From a virus: a stretch of DNA of 33,577 bases. The stretch lies in the IMG/VR virus record IMGVR_UViG_3300021509_000008, positions 1 to 33,577 of that record; one strand, given 5' to 3'. How positions within the stretch are numbered: the first letter of the stretch is position 1; every line of letters starts with the position of its first letter. A program made the translations under genes and the position numbers. This document shows positions 6,725-14,013 of this stretch, piece by piece. A model generated the notes under the pieces. That model saw nothing but the letters and a program-made list of their open reading frames with translations, did not search any database and was not told where the DNA came from.

Positions 6725-7060
6725 TCATTCATCACCTCCGTTATCTGACTTATCCTGTTGTTCCCCACATCGAGGACAAAACAAACCATTCCAGTCTTCT
6801 TCAAAACAGGTATAGCCGCATTTTTTACATTGCATAATTTTCTTAATTTCTAATCCCCCCGATATTTCCATGCTGATATTCCGATAATATCGAGCCGACC
6901 TGTTCCATTCCCTGATGGCTTCGTCAGCGCTAGGCATTCCTACACCCTGATGATGACATGCTTGGCAGACAACTCTACGAAGGTTATCATCGCCAAGATC
7001 GATTACGGGGTCATACTTCCCGCAAAGCGGGCAAGATTCAATTTTTTCTTTCATTGCCAT
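6725..7060 (-). CDS. Lar-like zinc protein with second zinc ribbon
   Basis: A 111-residue protein. Residues 9-55 fit the Lar restriction-alleviation family: CPLCG, 'VVCQACHHQG' and 'SADEAIREWNRSA'. The C-terminal part adds a second ribbon, 'MQCKKCGYTCFEEDW...FCPRCGEQ'. Lar proteins in lambda-like prophages ease type I restriction; many phage relatives are only known by the zinc motif. The ATG at 7060 follows an AAAGGAG about ten bases upstream. It is the last gene of the unit above the promoter at 6675-6703. Confidence 0.7.
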   Translation of the reverse strand: MAMKEKIESCPLCGKYDPVIDLGDDNLRRVVCQACHHQGVGMPSADEAIREWNRSARYYRNISMEISGGLEIKKIMQCKKCGYTCFEEDWNGLFCPRCGEQQDKSDNGGDE

Positions 7061-7085
7061 ATTATTTACTCCTTTGTGTTGCGAA

Positions 7086-7391
7086 TTAAAATAAAATATC
7101 TCCAGTTACTATCATAGCTTCTTCTATTTTCTTTACTGAAAATAATGATTTTAATTCAGATTTCAATCGAACAAGATTTGCCCTGCATTCTTTTAATGTT
7201 TTATTTTTTATTGTTCCTCTAATTGCGATGTTTCCTTTATTGTTAATCCCAATTTCTTCAATCCCAAATTCTATGGAATGTATTCCTTTTTGCGTTGCTT
7301 TGTCTTTTGAAAACTTTTGAACTGAGCGAGATTCAGGTGTTAGGCCTTCTTCTCCGACTCCTGTATCAAGCACATATTTTAAAAATTTCAT
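7086..7391 (-). CDS. Phage protein of unknown function
   Basis: A 101-residue soluble protein, 'MKFLKYVLDTGVGEEGLTPE' at the start, with a beta-rich centre ('IHSIEFGIEEIGINNKGNIA') and a C-terminal helix. GAGGAGGGAGAT precedes the ATG, which overlaps the previous stop by 4 bases. No catalytic motif or family is recognised. It lies between a short helical protein and the Lar-like gene. Confidence 0.65.
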   Translation of the reverse strand: MKFLKYVLDTGVGEEGLTPESRSVQKFSKDKATQKGIHSIEFGIEEIGINNKGNIAIRGTIKNKTLKECRANLVRLKSELKSLFSVKKIEEAMIVTGDILF

Positions 7392-7618
7392 ATCTCCCTC
7401 CTCAAAAAAATTTCGATCTCGCTTTTTAACTTTTCGCTCAAGCCATTGATCCCGTAAAGCTGCATCATTCCGGTTGCATAGTTCAGGGAGCTATGGTTAC
7501 GGAAAAACCACAAAAACGATCTTTCTATTTCCACCAGGCGCTTATGCAACAATCGATATTCCGGGGTGTATTCCTGCATCTTTCGCAACCTGTATGCCTT
7601 GCCGTATTTTCTTCTCAT
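7388..7618 (-). CDS. Small basic helical protein
   Basis: A 76-residue protein starting 'MRRKYGKAYRLRKMQEYTPE'. It is strongly basic at the N-terminus and helical throughout. The ATG at 7618 makes an ATGA overlap with the preceding HTH gene and has a GGAG upstream; the open frame up to 7633 adds five residues from a weaker start. Coupling to the HTH gene suggests a partner, perhaps a DNA-binding accessory, but nothing more can be said. Confidence 0.55.
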   Translation of the reverse strand: MRRKYGKAYRLRKMQEYTPEYRLLHKRLVEIERSFLWFFRNHSSLNYATGMMQLYGINGLSEKLKSEIEIFLRREI

Positions 7619-7974
7619 AATACTTTTCTCCATGCTTCAAGCCATTTGAGGGCAATTTCCCGTGTTTCCTTTACGGTGGTTGCTCCATATCTTCCGATTT
7701 CGTACCCGGCGGCGACACACGCAGCGTCGATTTGCTCTAAACCCGGAACGTGATCCCCGGGGATGCCGGATGTACTCTCGGCACGACCTTTTACTTGCCG
7801 GATGCCTTCTCTCTGCGTGAAATTGAACACATCCCCGCTATTGAATGTGACCGGGGTGATACCCGGAATGCGTTTAAAACCATCCTTTTCTTTTTCCCAA
7901 TTTCTAACGGTCGTTACCGATACTCCGAACATATCGGCGACCTCAGATACCGTCATTCTGTTTTTAATTGCCAT
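7615..7974 (-). CDS. MerR-like helix-turn-helix protein
   Basis: A 119-residue protein. Residues 1-55 form a MerR/Nu1-like winged HTH: 'MTVSEVADMFGVSVTTVRNW' then 'GITPVTFNSGDVFNF'. The C-terminal part ('IDAACVAAGYEIGRYGATTV') is helical. GGAG lies eight bases before the ATG at 7974. It may be a transcription regulator of the early unit or an origin-binding protein; the HTH family also includes small terminase subunits, but a better TerS candidate is at 637. Confidence 0.7.
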   Translation of the reverse strand: MAIKNRMTVSEVADMFGVSVTTVRNWEKEKDGFKRIPGITPVTFNSGDVFNFTQREGIRQVKGRAESTSGIPGDHVPGLEQIDAACVAAGYEIGRYGATTVKETREIALKWLEAWRKVL

Positions 7975-8018
7975 TTTTAGCTCCTTTGTTTTGTGTGGCA
8001 AATTGGCGTTATGCGAAT

Positions 8019-8246
8019 TTAGCCTTTTAGTAATTTTCTTTGATTAAAAATGCTTTTATAGTTAGTATGGCAAAACTCACATTGTACCTGTACTGGATAA
8101 AATTCTTGATGGATATAACCTTCTCCATCCATAAATTCATTTATCCCTTGCTCGACATAATATCCAACATCTCCGCAAGCTTGACAAGCTTCCCAGTATT
8201 TTTGCGGTATTTTGGTTTTCATTAAATCCAATTCTTTCATTGCCAT
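8019..8246 (-). CDS. Small zinc-knuckle protein
   Basis: A 75-residue protein with two CxxC pairs, 'ACQACGD' at residues 20-26 and 'CEFCHTN' near 55-61, able to bind one zinc. The segment between them is acidic and aromatic. AAGGAG precedes the start, behind the hairpin at 8262-8275. The pattern resembles DnaJ-type or 'Com'-type single-zinc phage proteins but is too short to place. Confidence 0.65.
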   Translation of the reverse strand: MAMKELDLMKTKIPQKYWEACQACGDVGYYVEQGINEFMDGEGYIHQEFYPVQVQCEFCHTNYKSIFNQRKLLKG

Positions 8247-8261
8247 TTTATTTTCTCCTTT

Positions 8262-8275
8262 CCGCCCGCTGGCGG
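8262..8275 (-). other. Intercistronic hairpin before a ribosome site
   Basis: Minus strand CCGCC-AGCG-GGCGG, one base after the stop codon of the methylase-like gene and directly followed by AAAGGAG. Its stem is identical to the copy at 3050-3063, with a different loop. Confidence 0.6.
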
Positions 8276-8276
8276 G

Positions 8277-8900
8277 TTATATCTTTCCCCATTGCTCGGC
8301 CATTGCTTTTGCTATGCCGGTGAAGGTTTTGCTTCTCAGTTTTGCTCTTTCAGAATTAGGTAAATTCCAGGAGTCTGCATACCATGCCGGCATAGTATTT
8401 CCAGATTTATATTTCTTACGTGGTTCCGGCTTCACAATTTTTGTCGGTTTCAATTTTGGTAAACCTTTTAGCCATAGGCAGGTTCTTTTTTCATAAGGAT
8501 CACCGAATTGCCACGGTTGTATTATTTGGTCAGGCTTACGCCATTTTGTTGACATTATCCCAACGGGATTTTCTATTGCAATATTTGGGCAATCAGCGTT
8601 TGCAAATTGCATGAAGAATTTAACCGCCTTTTCTCGGTCTTCATATCTTTTTATTGCCCTTTCCCCATATTTTTCAATATTAAACCAACGGTTGCACGTT
8701 GTAGTTAGATATGTGCATGGCGGGAAGGCAATTATCATATCCCATTTTTCATTCAATAAAGGCAAAACATCCTGCTGAAGATGCCATTCCGGGTGACCAC
8801 CACAACAGGGCAATATGTCACAAGAATATGCTTCATGCCCTAATCTTCTAAACTCTTTTGTGACAGCCTGGCTTTCTTCGCAAGCGACTAATATTTTCAT
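8277..8900 (-). CDS. Cytosine-C5-methyltransferase-like protein
   Basis: A 207-residue protein of a common phage family related to DNA cytosine methylases. Seen: an N-terminal SAM-site-like 'VACEESQAVTKEFRRLG', 'CDILPCCGGHPEWHLQQD', a 'FPPCTYL' motif in place of the PC motif with the catalytic-type Cys, and 'IENPVG' in place of ENV. There is no clear target recognition domain, and the protein is about 100 residues shorter than standard C5 methylases. It may protect phage DNA from restriction or supply a base for further modification. Activity cannot be judged from sequence. It ends one base before an intercistronic hairpin. Confidence 0.7.
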   Translation of the reverse strand: MKILVACEESQAVTKEFRRLGHEAYSCDILPCCGGHPEWHLQQDVLPLLNEKWDMIIAFPPCTYLTTTCNRWFNIEKYGERAIKRYEDREKAVKFFMQFANADCPNIAIENPVGIMSTKWRKPDQIIQPWQFGDPYEKRTCLWLKGLPKLKPTKIVKPEPRKKYKSGNTMPAWYADSWNLPNSERAKLRSKTFTGIAKAMAEQWGKI

Positions 8901-8901
8901 T

Positions 8902-9630
8902 TTACACCTCCACCGTTTTTGTTTTCAAAGGATCATATACAATGAGCCCGGTCTCTTTTGCTATATAATCACGGGCTGTTTCAATGTTAAGGTTTCCTGA
9001 GCTCATATGGATTGGAATTACTATCGTTGTGAATTTAAGATCGCTTGCGTTGATGAAATCGACCGTATCCTGTAATTCCATGTGGGATTCTTTGAGCCGT
9101 GTTTCGAGTGAACCTGGGACTTTCCCTGCTTCAACGTTTTTCTTCAAAATATGATACATGTAATTACATTCAACCATGAAAACGTCAACATCACTGAATT
9201 TGTATTTTACAAAATACGTATCAGTGGCAAAAACAATTTTGACGCATTCATTTTTGCTGATTATCTCAAAACCGAGAGGTTCAGCAGCATCATGATTTGT
9301 AGAAAACGGGGTAAAACTATAGCTGGGAGTTTCATATTTCCGCAAAGCTTTTACCGGCTGGGAAAAATAATCATTCAGCTCCAGGGCGTTAAGCGTACCC
9401 TTAGAAGAGTAGAGATTGATGCCGAGGTTAACAAGATGCCCTGCAGACTTGGCATGGTCCTGATGCTCGTGTGACAATAGACAACCCTCAATGCCCGACA
9501 TGTTGAAATTCAAAGCTTTCTTGATGCGGTCAATGGATATTCCGCATTCGATCAGTAATCTTGCGCCGGAAATATCTTCCAGGATGTAGAAATTCCCCGT
9601 GCTACCTGTAGCAACTATGTCAATTTTCAT
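8902..9630 (-). CDS. Metallo-beta-lactamase-fold hydrolase (RecT partner)
   Basis: A 242-residue MBL-fold protein with the HEHQDH metal motif at residues 54-59, 'STNHDA' as the next His motif, 'FATDTYFV' with the bridging Asp, and a late 'VIPIHMSSGN'. It resembles YycJ-type phosphodiesterases. In many phages such a gene sits directly beside RecT and is thought to act as the exonuclease or processing nuclease. GGAGG lies five bases before the ATG, behind the hairpin at 9649-9666. With the SbcC-like ATPase upstream, it may replace SbcD. Confidence 0.8.
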   Translation of the reverse strand: MKIDIVATGSTGNFYILEDISGARLLIECGISIDRIKKALNFNMSGIEGCLLSHEHQDHAKSAGHLVNLGINLYSSKGTLNALELNDYFSQPVKALRKYETPSYSFTPFSTNHDAAEPLGFEIISKNECVKIVFATDTYFVKYKFSDVDVFMVECNYMYHILKKNVEAGKVPGSLETRLKESHMELQDTVDFINASDLKFTTIVIPIHMSSGNLNIETARDYIAKETGLIVYDPLKTKTVEV

Positions 9631-9648
9631 ATGTACCTCCGAAAATAC

Positions 9649-9666
9649 GGGGCGGCGAACCGCCCC
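9649..9666 (-). other. Strong intercistronic hairpin with UUCG loop
   Basis: Minus strand GGGGCGG-TTCG-CCGCCCC, a perfect 7-bp stem with the very stable UUCG tetraloop, seven bases after the RecT stop. GTATTTTCGGAGG follows, so a partial terminator is possible, but the next ribosome site begins within 12 bases. Confidence 0.7.
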
Positions 9667-9672
9667 TGATTG

Positions 9673-10533
9673 TTACTGATCAAGATTGAACACTTCCGGG
9701 ATTTCCTGTTTTTGCTCTTCTTCTTCGGAAATCTCGCCTGTTTCGTTGTCGATAATTTCTTTTTTAGTGACTGCCTCGGAAAATGATTCTGAATTAGCAT
9801 TATCTTTTTCACTTTCGAATTCATAGGATTCACGCTCAAGTGAAACGGCTTGCTGCATTTCTGTTGTCATTGGGCCATATTTTGAAATAAGCCGCTTTAA
9901 CAAAGCATCCTGAGCACGAGATTCAAAATGTTGCGCCCAATTTCCCACTAATTTTTTAGCTTTTTTGCATTCTGGGTTATAAGCTATTGCATGTTTTTCA
10001 GCCTGGATTGACTTCCAATACAAGCATTTCTCGAAACCATTAATAAGCCTGATATATGCGAAAAACCCCGTTACCTTATCACTTATAGGTTTACCGGAAA
10101 TAGAAATATCACCAGTAATCCTGTCAAATGACACGGATTCTCCTTCGAAAACTACGCCGCTATTGATGCGGCTATATTGCCCTGTTCTCAATGCAAGTTG
10201 AGTTATTCCATTTTTCCCTATCTGAAAAGCAGGGACATAGCGGTTAGCCTTGCTTGACCAGCGGCCAATAATCCAGGCAAAACCAAGATTTTTGTTGATT
10301 GGCAAATCTAGGGTTGCCGCCTCCATTGCGCAACTTATTACATCTTTTGGCTCGCATTTCGAAAGGCTGTTGTCGGTAGCATACAGATCTAGAATTGAGG
10401 CCATGAATGCGGATGATTTCTTACCGAGCACGGCGCTAAACCGCTCTTGAACAGATTCAACTGAAAGTACAGATTTCATCTTGGCGATTGGTGTGCCTTG
10501 TTTGACGGATAACCGTCTTTCTTCTCGTGACAT
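9673..10533 (-). CDS. recT: RecT-family single-strand annealing protein
   Basis: A 286-residue protein with the RecT core at about 25-215: 'FMASILDLYATDNSLSKCEP', 'AMEAATLDLPINKNLGFAWI', 'PAFQIGKNGITQLALRTGQY' and 'SRAQDALLKRLISKYGP'. The acidic, Glu-rich C-terminal tail is typical of phage annealing proteins. It anneals complementary strands during recombination-dependent replication or repair. AGGAGG precedes the ATG, and a hairpin (10553-10577) separates it from the SbcC-like gene. It is followed by the MBL-fold hydrolase, a likely nuclease partner. Confidence 0.92.
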   Translation of the reverse strand: MSREERRLSVKQGTPIAKMKSVLSVESVQERFSAVLGKKSSAFMASILDLYATDNSLSKCEPKDVISCAMEAATLDLPINKNLGFAWIIGRWSSKANRYVPAFQIGKNGITQLALRTGQYSRINSGVVFEGESVSFDRITGDISISGKPISDKVTGFFAYIRLINGFEKCLYWKSIQAEKHAIAYNPECKKAKKLVGNWAQHFESRAQDALLKRLISKYGPMTTEMQQAVSLERESYEFESEKDNANSESFSEAVTKKEIIDNETGEISEEEEQKQEIPEVFNLDQ

Positions 10534-10552
10534 TGTTCCTCCTTTTTTGTAT

Positions 10553-10577
10553 GGGGTAACTTCTAAAAAATTACCCC
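10553..10577 (-). other. Intercistronic inverted repeat before recT
   Basis: Minus strand GGGGTAA, 11-base loop, TTACCCC, between the SbcC-like stop (10591) and the recT ribosome site. A TTTACA lies just upstream on the minus strand, but no good -10 box follows, so an RNA hairpin or an operator are both possible. Confidence 0.5.
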
Positions 10578-10590
10578 AAATTTGTAAAGT

Positions 10591-12510
10591 TTAAATTATG
10601 GTTAATTGGCGATATGTTTTCATGAATTTCAGATGGATTTGCTGAGAGCCCGTATTGGTGATGTTTCCCACCGACTCGGCATGGTCAATCCATAGAGGTA
10701 ACCGGATACCCTTCAGATGTGAGATAACCCGTATTACTTCAAGCCCGGCATTGATACGCCCGGCAGTGTTGGCATCACCGTAAGGCACAAGAGCACCGTC
10801 TTTGGATTTCACAAGGATTTCGCAGGTCTCCTTGAATCCGCCGTTGAGTTGCATGTCAAACAGCTTGACTTTCACGTTGCGCCCAAAAAGCCTGTTCATG
10901 TCATTGTCGATAGTTTGGATGTAATCTAATTTCAAGTCATTAAGTAGAGAAATCCTACCTTCAAGCACAACTTTCAAAGCGCCGGATTCCGATCTGTCGG
11001 TTGAAAGTTTTTTTATGGATGCTTTTGCCTTTTCAGATTCATCCCATGCAGCAAGCTGCTTTGAGATGTCGTCAAACCTTTCCTGCAGTCGGCTGATTTG
11101 ATCGCTTATATCTTCAGGGACTTCCGTTTGGCTTAGCTCTTCGATCTGTTTCTGGATAGCTTTATAGCGTTCCATCAGGGAATCTCGCTTATCCCTAGCT
11201 TTAGCTAATTCCTTATCGGCGACGTTTAGTTTTTTCTCGCAGTCATCAATCTTTTTTGCAAATTCGATTTTGCGCAGGTCGGCAATATCTGTCATGATTT
11301 TAGCAATCTCAGCCTTACTTTCTCTTAGGAGATTTTTAAGGTGGCTCGCTTTCTTTGCGAGTTCTACAAGCCGCTCATTTCTATTCTGCACCCATTCAAC
11401 TTTCTTATCGTTCAACTGATCTTCCGGCAATTCCTGGCCACAGGTCGGGCATATTGCCCCGGAAAATTCCTCAGCCTGAAGCTTCATGTAGCTTTCGCGA
11501 AGGGTGATGATCATCCTCTTGCGTGAATCTTCATATGATTTACATTCTTCAAGGCGCTGGCTTAACTGCTTGCTCTTGAATTTTCCTGCTTCAAGATTAT
11601 ATTTCGCCTGTTCTAAATCATTCCCTGCATTAGAGGAAGTTTTTAATTTTTCTGCAATGTCGAGTTCTGCAATGCCGATCTGATGCTGTATTGATTTAAG
11701 CTCAGATCGAAGTTTTGAGATTTCATCCGATTCAACAGGCATGGATTGCTTGCGGAGCATTTCAATCTGATCCTTGATTTCGTTTCGCTCTTTTTCGAGC
11801 CGTGACGTGTCGATATCAGACGAGATGATGTGTGTGCTCTCTTGGTCTATTCTTGCCTGGAAAGAGATTTCATCACGGTTAAGTTTAGTGATTCGATCTT
11901 TTAACATTATCAGGGATTTTTCGATCCCATGCTGCATAACATCTTCTGCAATTGATGAATATTTTCTTTTTCTGGCGATGCTTTCGATTGTAACACCGTC
12001 CACAAGTGCAGATAACATTCTGCGCCGCTCCTGCCAGTGGAGTTTCTCGTTAAAATACGAGTATGAAGACAGGATTTTGAAATCGTCTTCATTGCAGACG
12101 CCATTCACCGATTCGGAAAATTCCCCGGCTTTTGCAGGGACGTCATCGACGTAATACGAGAAATCATGGCCAGTAAGAGTTTCATCTGAATCCCCGTGTT
12201 TTTTGCCCCACTTTTCCGTCATCGTTCGCTGGAAAGACTTGCGTTGACCATCGATGTCAAAGTCAATGCACACTAATGTTTCGATGTTGTGGATGGGGTT
12301 GTTGTCAGCGTCCAGGGGTTTCACCCCGAACTTAGAGTCGAATTCTGCATTTTTACCGAATAAGCACCAGAAAAAAGCATCCGATACGGTGGTTTTCCCG
12401 GCTTCATTTTGGCCTGCAATTACAGTTACCTCATCATTGAACTCAATTTCACGGGATTTGATACCCTTGAAATTCTGGATGTACATTTTGCGTAACTTAA
12501 TTTCTTTCAT
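10591..12510 (-). CDS. SbcC/Rad50-like SMC ATPase with zinc hook
   Basis: A 639-residue protein: Walker A GQNEAGKT at residues 33-40; two long coiled-coil arms (about 190-340 and 370-520); a zinc hook 'CPTCGQELP' at residue 354 in the middle; and a C-terminal half with a signature-like 'NTAGRINAGLEVI' and Walker B 'LPLWIDHAE'. It is shorter than E. coli SbcC (about 1050) but complete in plan. SbcC/Rad50 proteins tether DNA ends and drive a nuclease. No SbcD/Mre11 gene is visible; the MBL-fold protein at 8902 is the only candidate nuclease nearby. The start follows AAGGAG and overlaps the previous gene by 14 bases. Confidence 0.88.
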   Translation of the reverse strand: MKEIKLRKMYIQNFKGIKSREIEFNDEVTVIAGQNEAGKTTVSDAFFWCLFGKNAEFDSKFGVKPLDADNNPIHNIETLVCIDFDIDGQRKSFQRTMTEKWGKKHGDSDETLTGHDFSYYVDDVPAKAGEFSESVNGVCNEDDFKILSSYSYFNEKLHWQERRRMLSALVDGVTIESIARKRKYSSIAEDVMQHGIEKSLIMLKDRITKLNRDEISFQARIDQESTHIISSDIDTSRLEKERNEIKDQIEMLRKQSMPVESDEISKLRSELKSIQHQIGIAELDIAEKLKTSSNAGNDLEQAKYNLEAGKFKSKQLSQRLEECKSYEDSRKRMIITLRESYMKLQAEEFSGAICPTCGQELPEDQLNDKKVEWVQNRNERLVELAKKASHLKNLLRESKAEIAKIMTDIADLRKIEFAKKIDDCEKKLNVADKELAKARDKRDSLMERYKAIQKQIEELSQTEVPEDISDQISRLQERFDDISKQLAAWDESEKAKASIKKLSTDRSESGALKVVLEGRISLLNDLKLDYIQTIDNDMNRLFGRNVKVKLFDMQLNGGFKETCEILVKSKDGALVPYGDANTAGRINAGLEVIRVISHLKGIRLPLWIDHAESVGNITNTGSQQIHLKFMKTYRQLTII

Positions 12511-12727
12511 CTTTTACTCCTTTTTCGTAACGTTTTTTCCAAAAATCACGCTCTTTTGCGCATTCCTCATAACGGGCGAATAGCCAATCGTGGGCGATTT
12601 CAAGTTTACGTTTCTCAATCCTCAAATCTTGAATTTCACCCAATAGACGCCCGGTTCTGGCAAGGACGTAAACAAGTAATGCAGCGAGCACAGATAACGC
12701 AATTACCGCTACGGTTAAAACATTCAT
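12497..12727 (-). CDS. Membrane-anchored coiled-coil protein
   Basis: A 76-residue protein: an N-terminal membrane segment at about 4-23 ('VAVIALSVLAALLVYVLA') and then a charged coiled coil to the end. The topology is that of an inner-membrane spanin (Rz-like), yet it lies behind the lysis terminator as first gene of the recombination unit and overlaps the SbcC-like gene by 14 bases. It could anchor DNA-processing proteins instead. GGAGGGATC precedes the ATG. The two options cannot be separated by sequence. Confidence 0.7.
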   Translation of the reverse strand: MNVLTVAVIALSVLAALLVYVLARTGRLLGEIQDLRIEKRKLEIAHDWLFARYEECAKERDFWKKRYEKGVKDERN

Positions 12728-12753
12728 GATCCCTCCTTTTTTTTCTGATTACA

Positions 12754-12781
12754 AATTTAAAAAGTTTAAATTTTCTGTAAA
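12754..12781 (-). promoter_or_regulatory. Candidate promoter of recombination unit
   Basis: Minus strand TTTACA (12781-12776), 16-base spacer, TAAATT (12759-12754), in an AT-rich stretch between the late terminator and the membrane coiled-coil gene. It shares the TTCTTTACA string with 2155-2183 and 30848-30875. The -10 box is weak. Confidence 0.4.
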
Positions 12782-12810
12782 GAAAAATCTTCAAAAATAG
12801 TGATTTATTT

Positions 12811-12843
12811 TAAAAAAAGCCCCGGCAAGGAGTGAACCGGGGC
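12811..12843 (-). terminator. Rho-independent terminator after endolysin
   Basis: Minus strand GCCCCGG (12843-12837), 11-base loop, CCGGGGC (12825-12819), then seven T. It lies 41 bases after the endolysin stop and closes the long structural unit. Confidence 0.9.
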
Positions 12844-12883
12844 GGGGGCTGGGGGTCAGGTAGGCTCGGTAGAGCCATTATTT

Positions 12884-13324
12884 TCAGGGCGAGAACAGGA
12901 AAAGCCCTTTGTGATTTCTGGTGTCGAAATGAAGCCAGGGAACTTTCAACTCAAGCCCGGTGATGTATCTAAATTCTTTCGGGTGATCTATGATGTATTG
13001 GCGGACGTTATCCGTAGAAGATTCGATGAAGTCACAATCGAAAGCACGGCCGTGTCTATGCTGGCTATTAGCGGCGCCAATCCTGCACGAAATGGGACGG
13101 TAGCCGGAGTATTTATCGGGACGTCTATTCTCCCGGCCGATCTTTTTTAGAAATTCCTTGCTGAAGCCATAATCGTTGATGATGCAGGCTCCGAATTTAT
13201 CTCTTAATTTGTCCAATGTTCTCAGGGCTCTTTCATCCAGAAATTCCCAGGCCTGATCACCGTATTGATTGATGATACTTGGCGGAACTAGCTCCCAGAG
13301 CTCAAAGTATTTGCATTTATACAT
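12884..13324 (-). CDS. M15-type peptidase endolysin
   Basis: A 146-residue protein of the M15_3/M15 DD- or LD-carboxypeptidase type. The zinc ligands are visible: His89 in 'SQHRHGRAFD', Asp96 at the end of that motif, and His132 in 'WLHFDTRN'. There is no signal peptide or membrane segment, so export would depend on a holin. It is the last gene of the late unit, directly before a strong terminator, which fits a lysis enzyme cutting the peptide part of murein. The start has AGGTAAC upstream, nine bases after the previous stop. Confidence 0.85.
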   Translation of the reverse strand: MYKCKYFELWELVPPSIINQYGDQAWEFLDERALRTLDKLRDKFGACIINDYGFSKEFLKKIGRENRRPDKYSGYRPISCRIGAANSQHRHGRAFDCDFIESSTDNVRQYIIDHPKEFRYITGLELKVPWLHFDTRNHKGLFLFSP

Positions 13325-13332
13325 GTTACCTC

Positions 13333-14013
13333 CTATGCTGGATTGATTGTGTATTCCTCGGACATTATTCCGGATCGGATCAGGCCGTCCTTATATGCCC
13401 GAGCTTTTATTGTTACTGTGCCGGTTGAAATTAATATTGACAGTGAATATTTCGCTGATGCCCGTGTTGGCTCGCTTCCGTCTAATGTGTACCGGATTTC
13501 AGCATCTGCGGTGCTGCATGAAAGCGAAACGTAAAATGGATCGGTGCTGGTGGTGCTGGTCGGGTCTGCGGTAGGTGTTGCAACGGTGTTAAATGTCTGG
13601 CTGACATACGAGTCAGATTCAAGCTCCAGGATATACGCATCGCAGAAAATGTTGTTTCGGTGATAATAAGGTTTGATGTTTTTCACGTAACATTTCACCG
13701 AATACCCGAGATCAGACGTGGGGAAAAACGTAACGGTAGGGGCGGATTTCAAGAGATTATAGACCCTGCCGTAATGCGAATTAAAACGGTCTTTGCTCCA
13801 TGACGCAGGCGAGACGACCGTCAATTTGAATGCTGCATAGTCACCTTTTTTGTGAATGATCCGGGCCCCGGTTAGGACGGATTTATTGATCACGTTGTCT
13901 GGTTTCAGGTACGAATAATCAATGTTGATCAGGCATCCCAGGTCATCGCCGGAGCTGTAATCGATAACATCTGAACCGATCACTATTTTAGGTTTTCCAT
14001 TTCCGAAAATCAT
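13333..14013 (-). CDS. Distal tail protein with chitobiase-like C-terminal domain
   Basis: A 226-residue protein. The C-terminal 75 residues match the chitobiase/beta-hexosaminidase C-terminal repeat (CHB_HEX_C): 'YVSLSCSTADAEIRYTLDGS', 'EPTRASAKYS', 'TIKARAYKDG' and a closing 'SEEYTI'. This Ig-like domain often binds carbohydrate or acts as a spacer. The N-terminal 140 residues are beta-rich and phage-tail-like. The start overlaps the previous stop (ATGA). Placement after the hub and before the endolysin suits a distal tail or adsorption component. Confidence 0.7.
   Translation of the reverse strand: MIFGNGKPKIVIGSDVIDYSSGDDLGCLINIDYSYLKPDNVINKSVLTGARIIHKKGDYAAFKLTVVSPASWSKDRFNSHYGRVYNLLKSAPTVTFFPTSDLGYSVKCYVKNIKPYYHRNNIFCDAYILELESDSYVSQTFNTVATPTADPTSTTSTDPFYVSLSCSTADAEIRYTLDGSEPTRASAKYSLSILISTGTVTIKARAYKDGLIRSGIMSEEYTINPA

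Noticed and set aside
7388-8001. TerS candidate (HTH protein at 7615)
   Set aside because: The HTH is of MerR/Nu1 type, but the gene is far from TerL in the early unit, and the C-terminal half of 637-1554 is a better TerS candidate.
11774-12154. Plus-strand frame of 126 codons
   Set aside because: Antisense to the SbcC-like gene, whose domains are clear on the minus strand.
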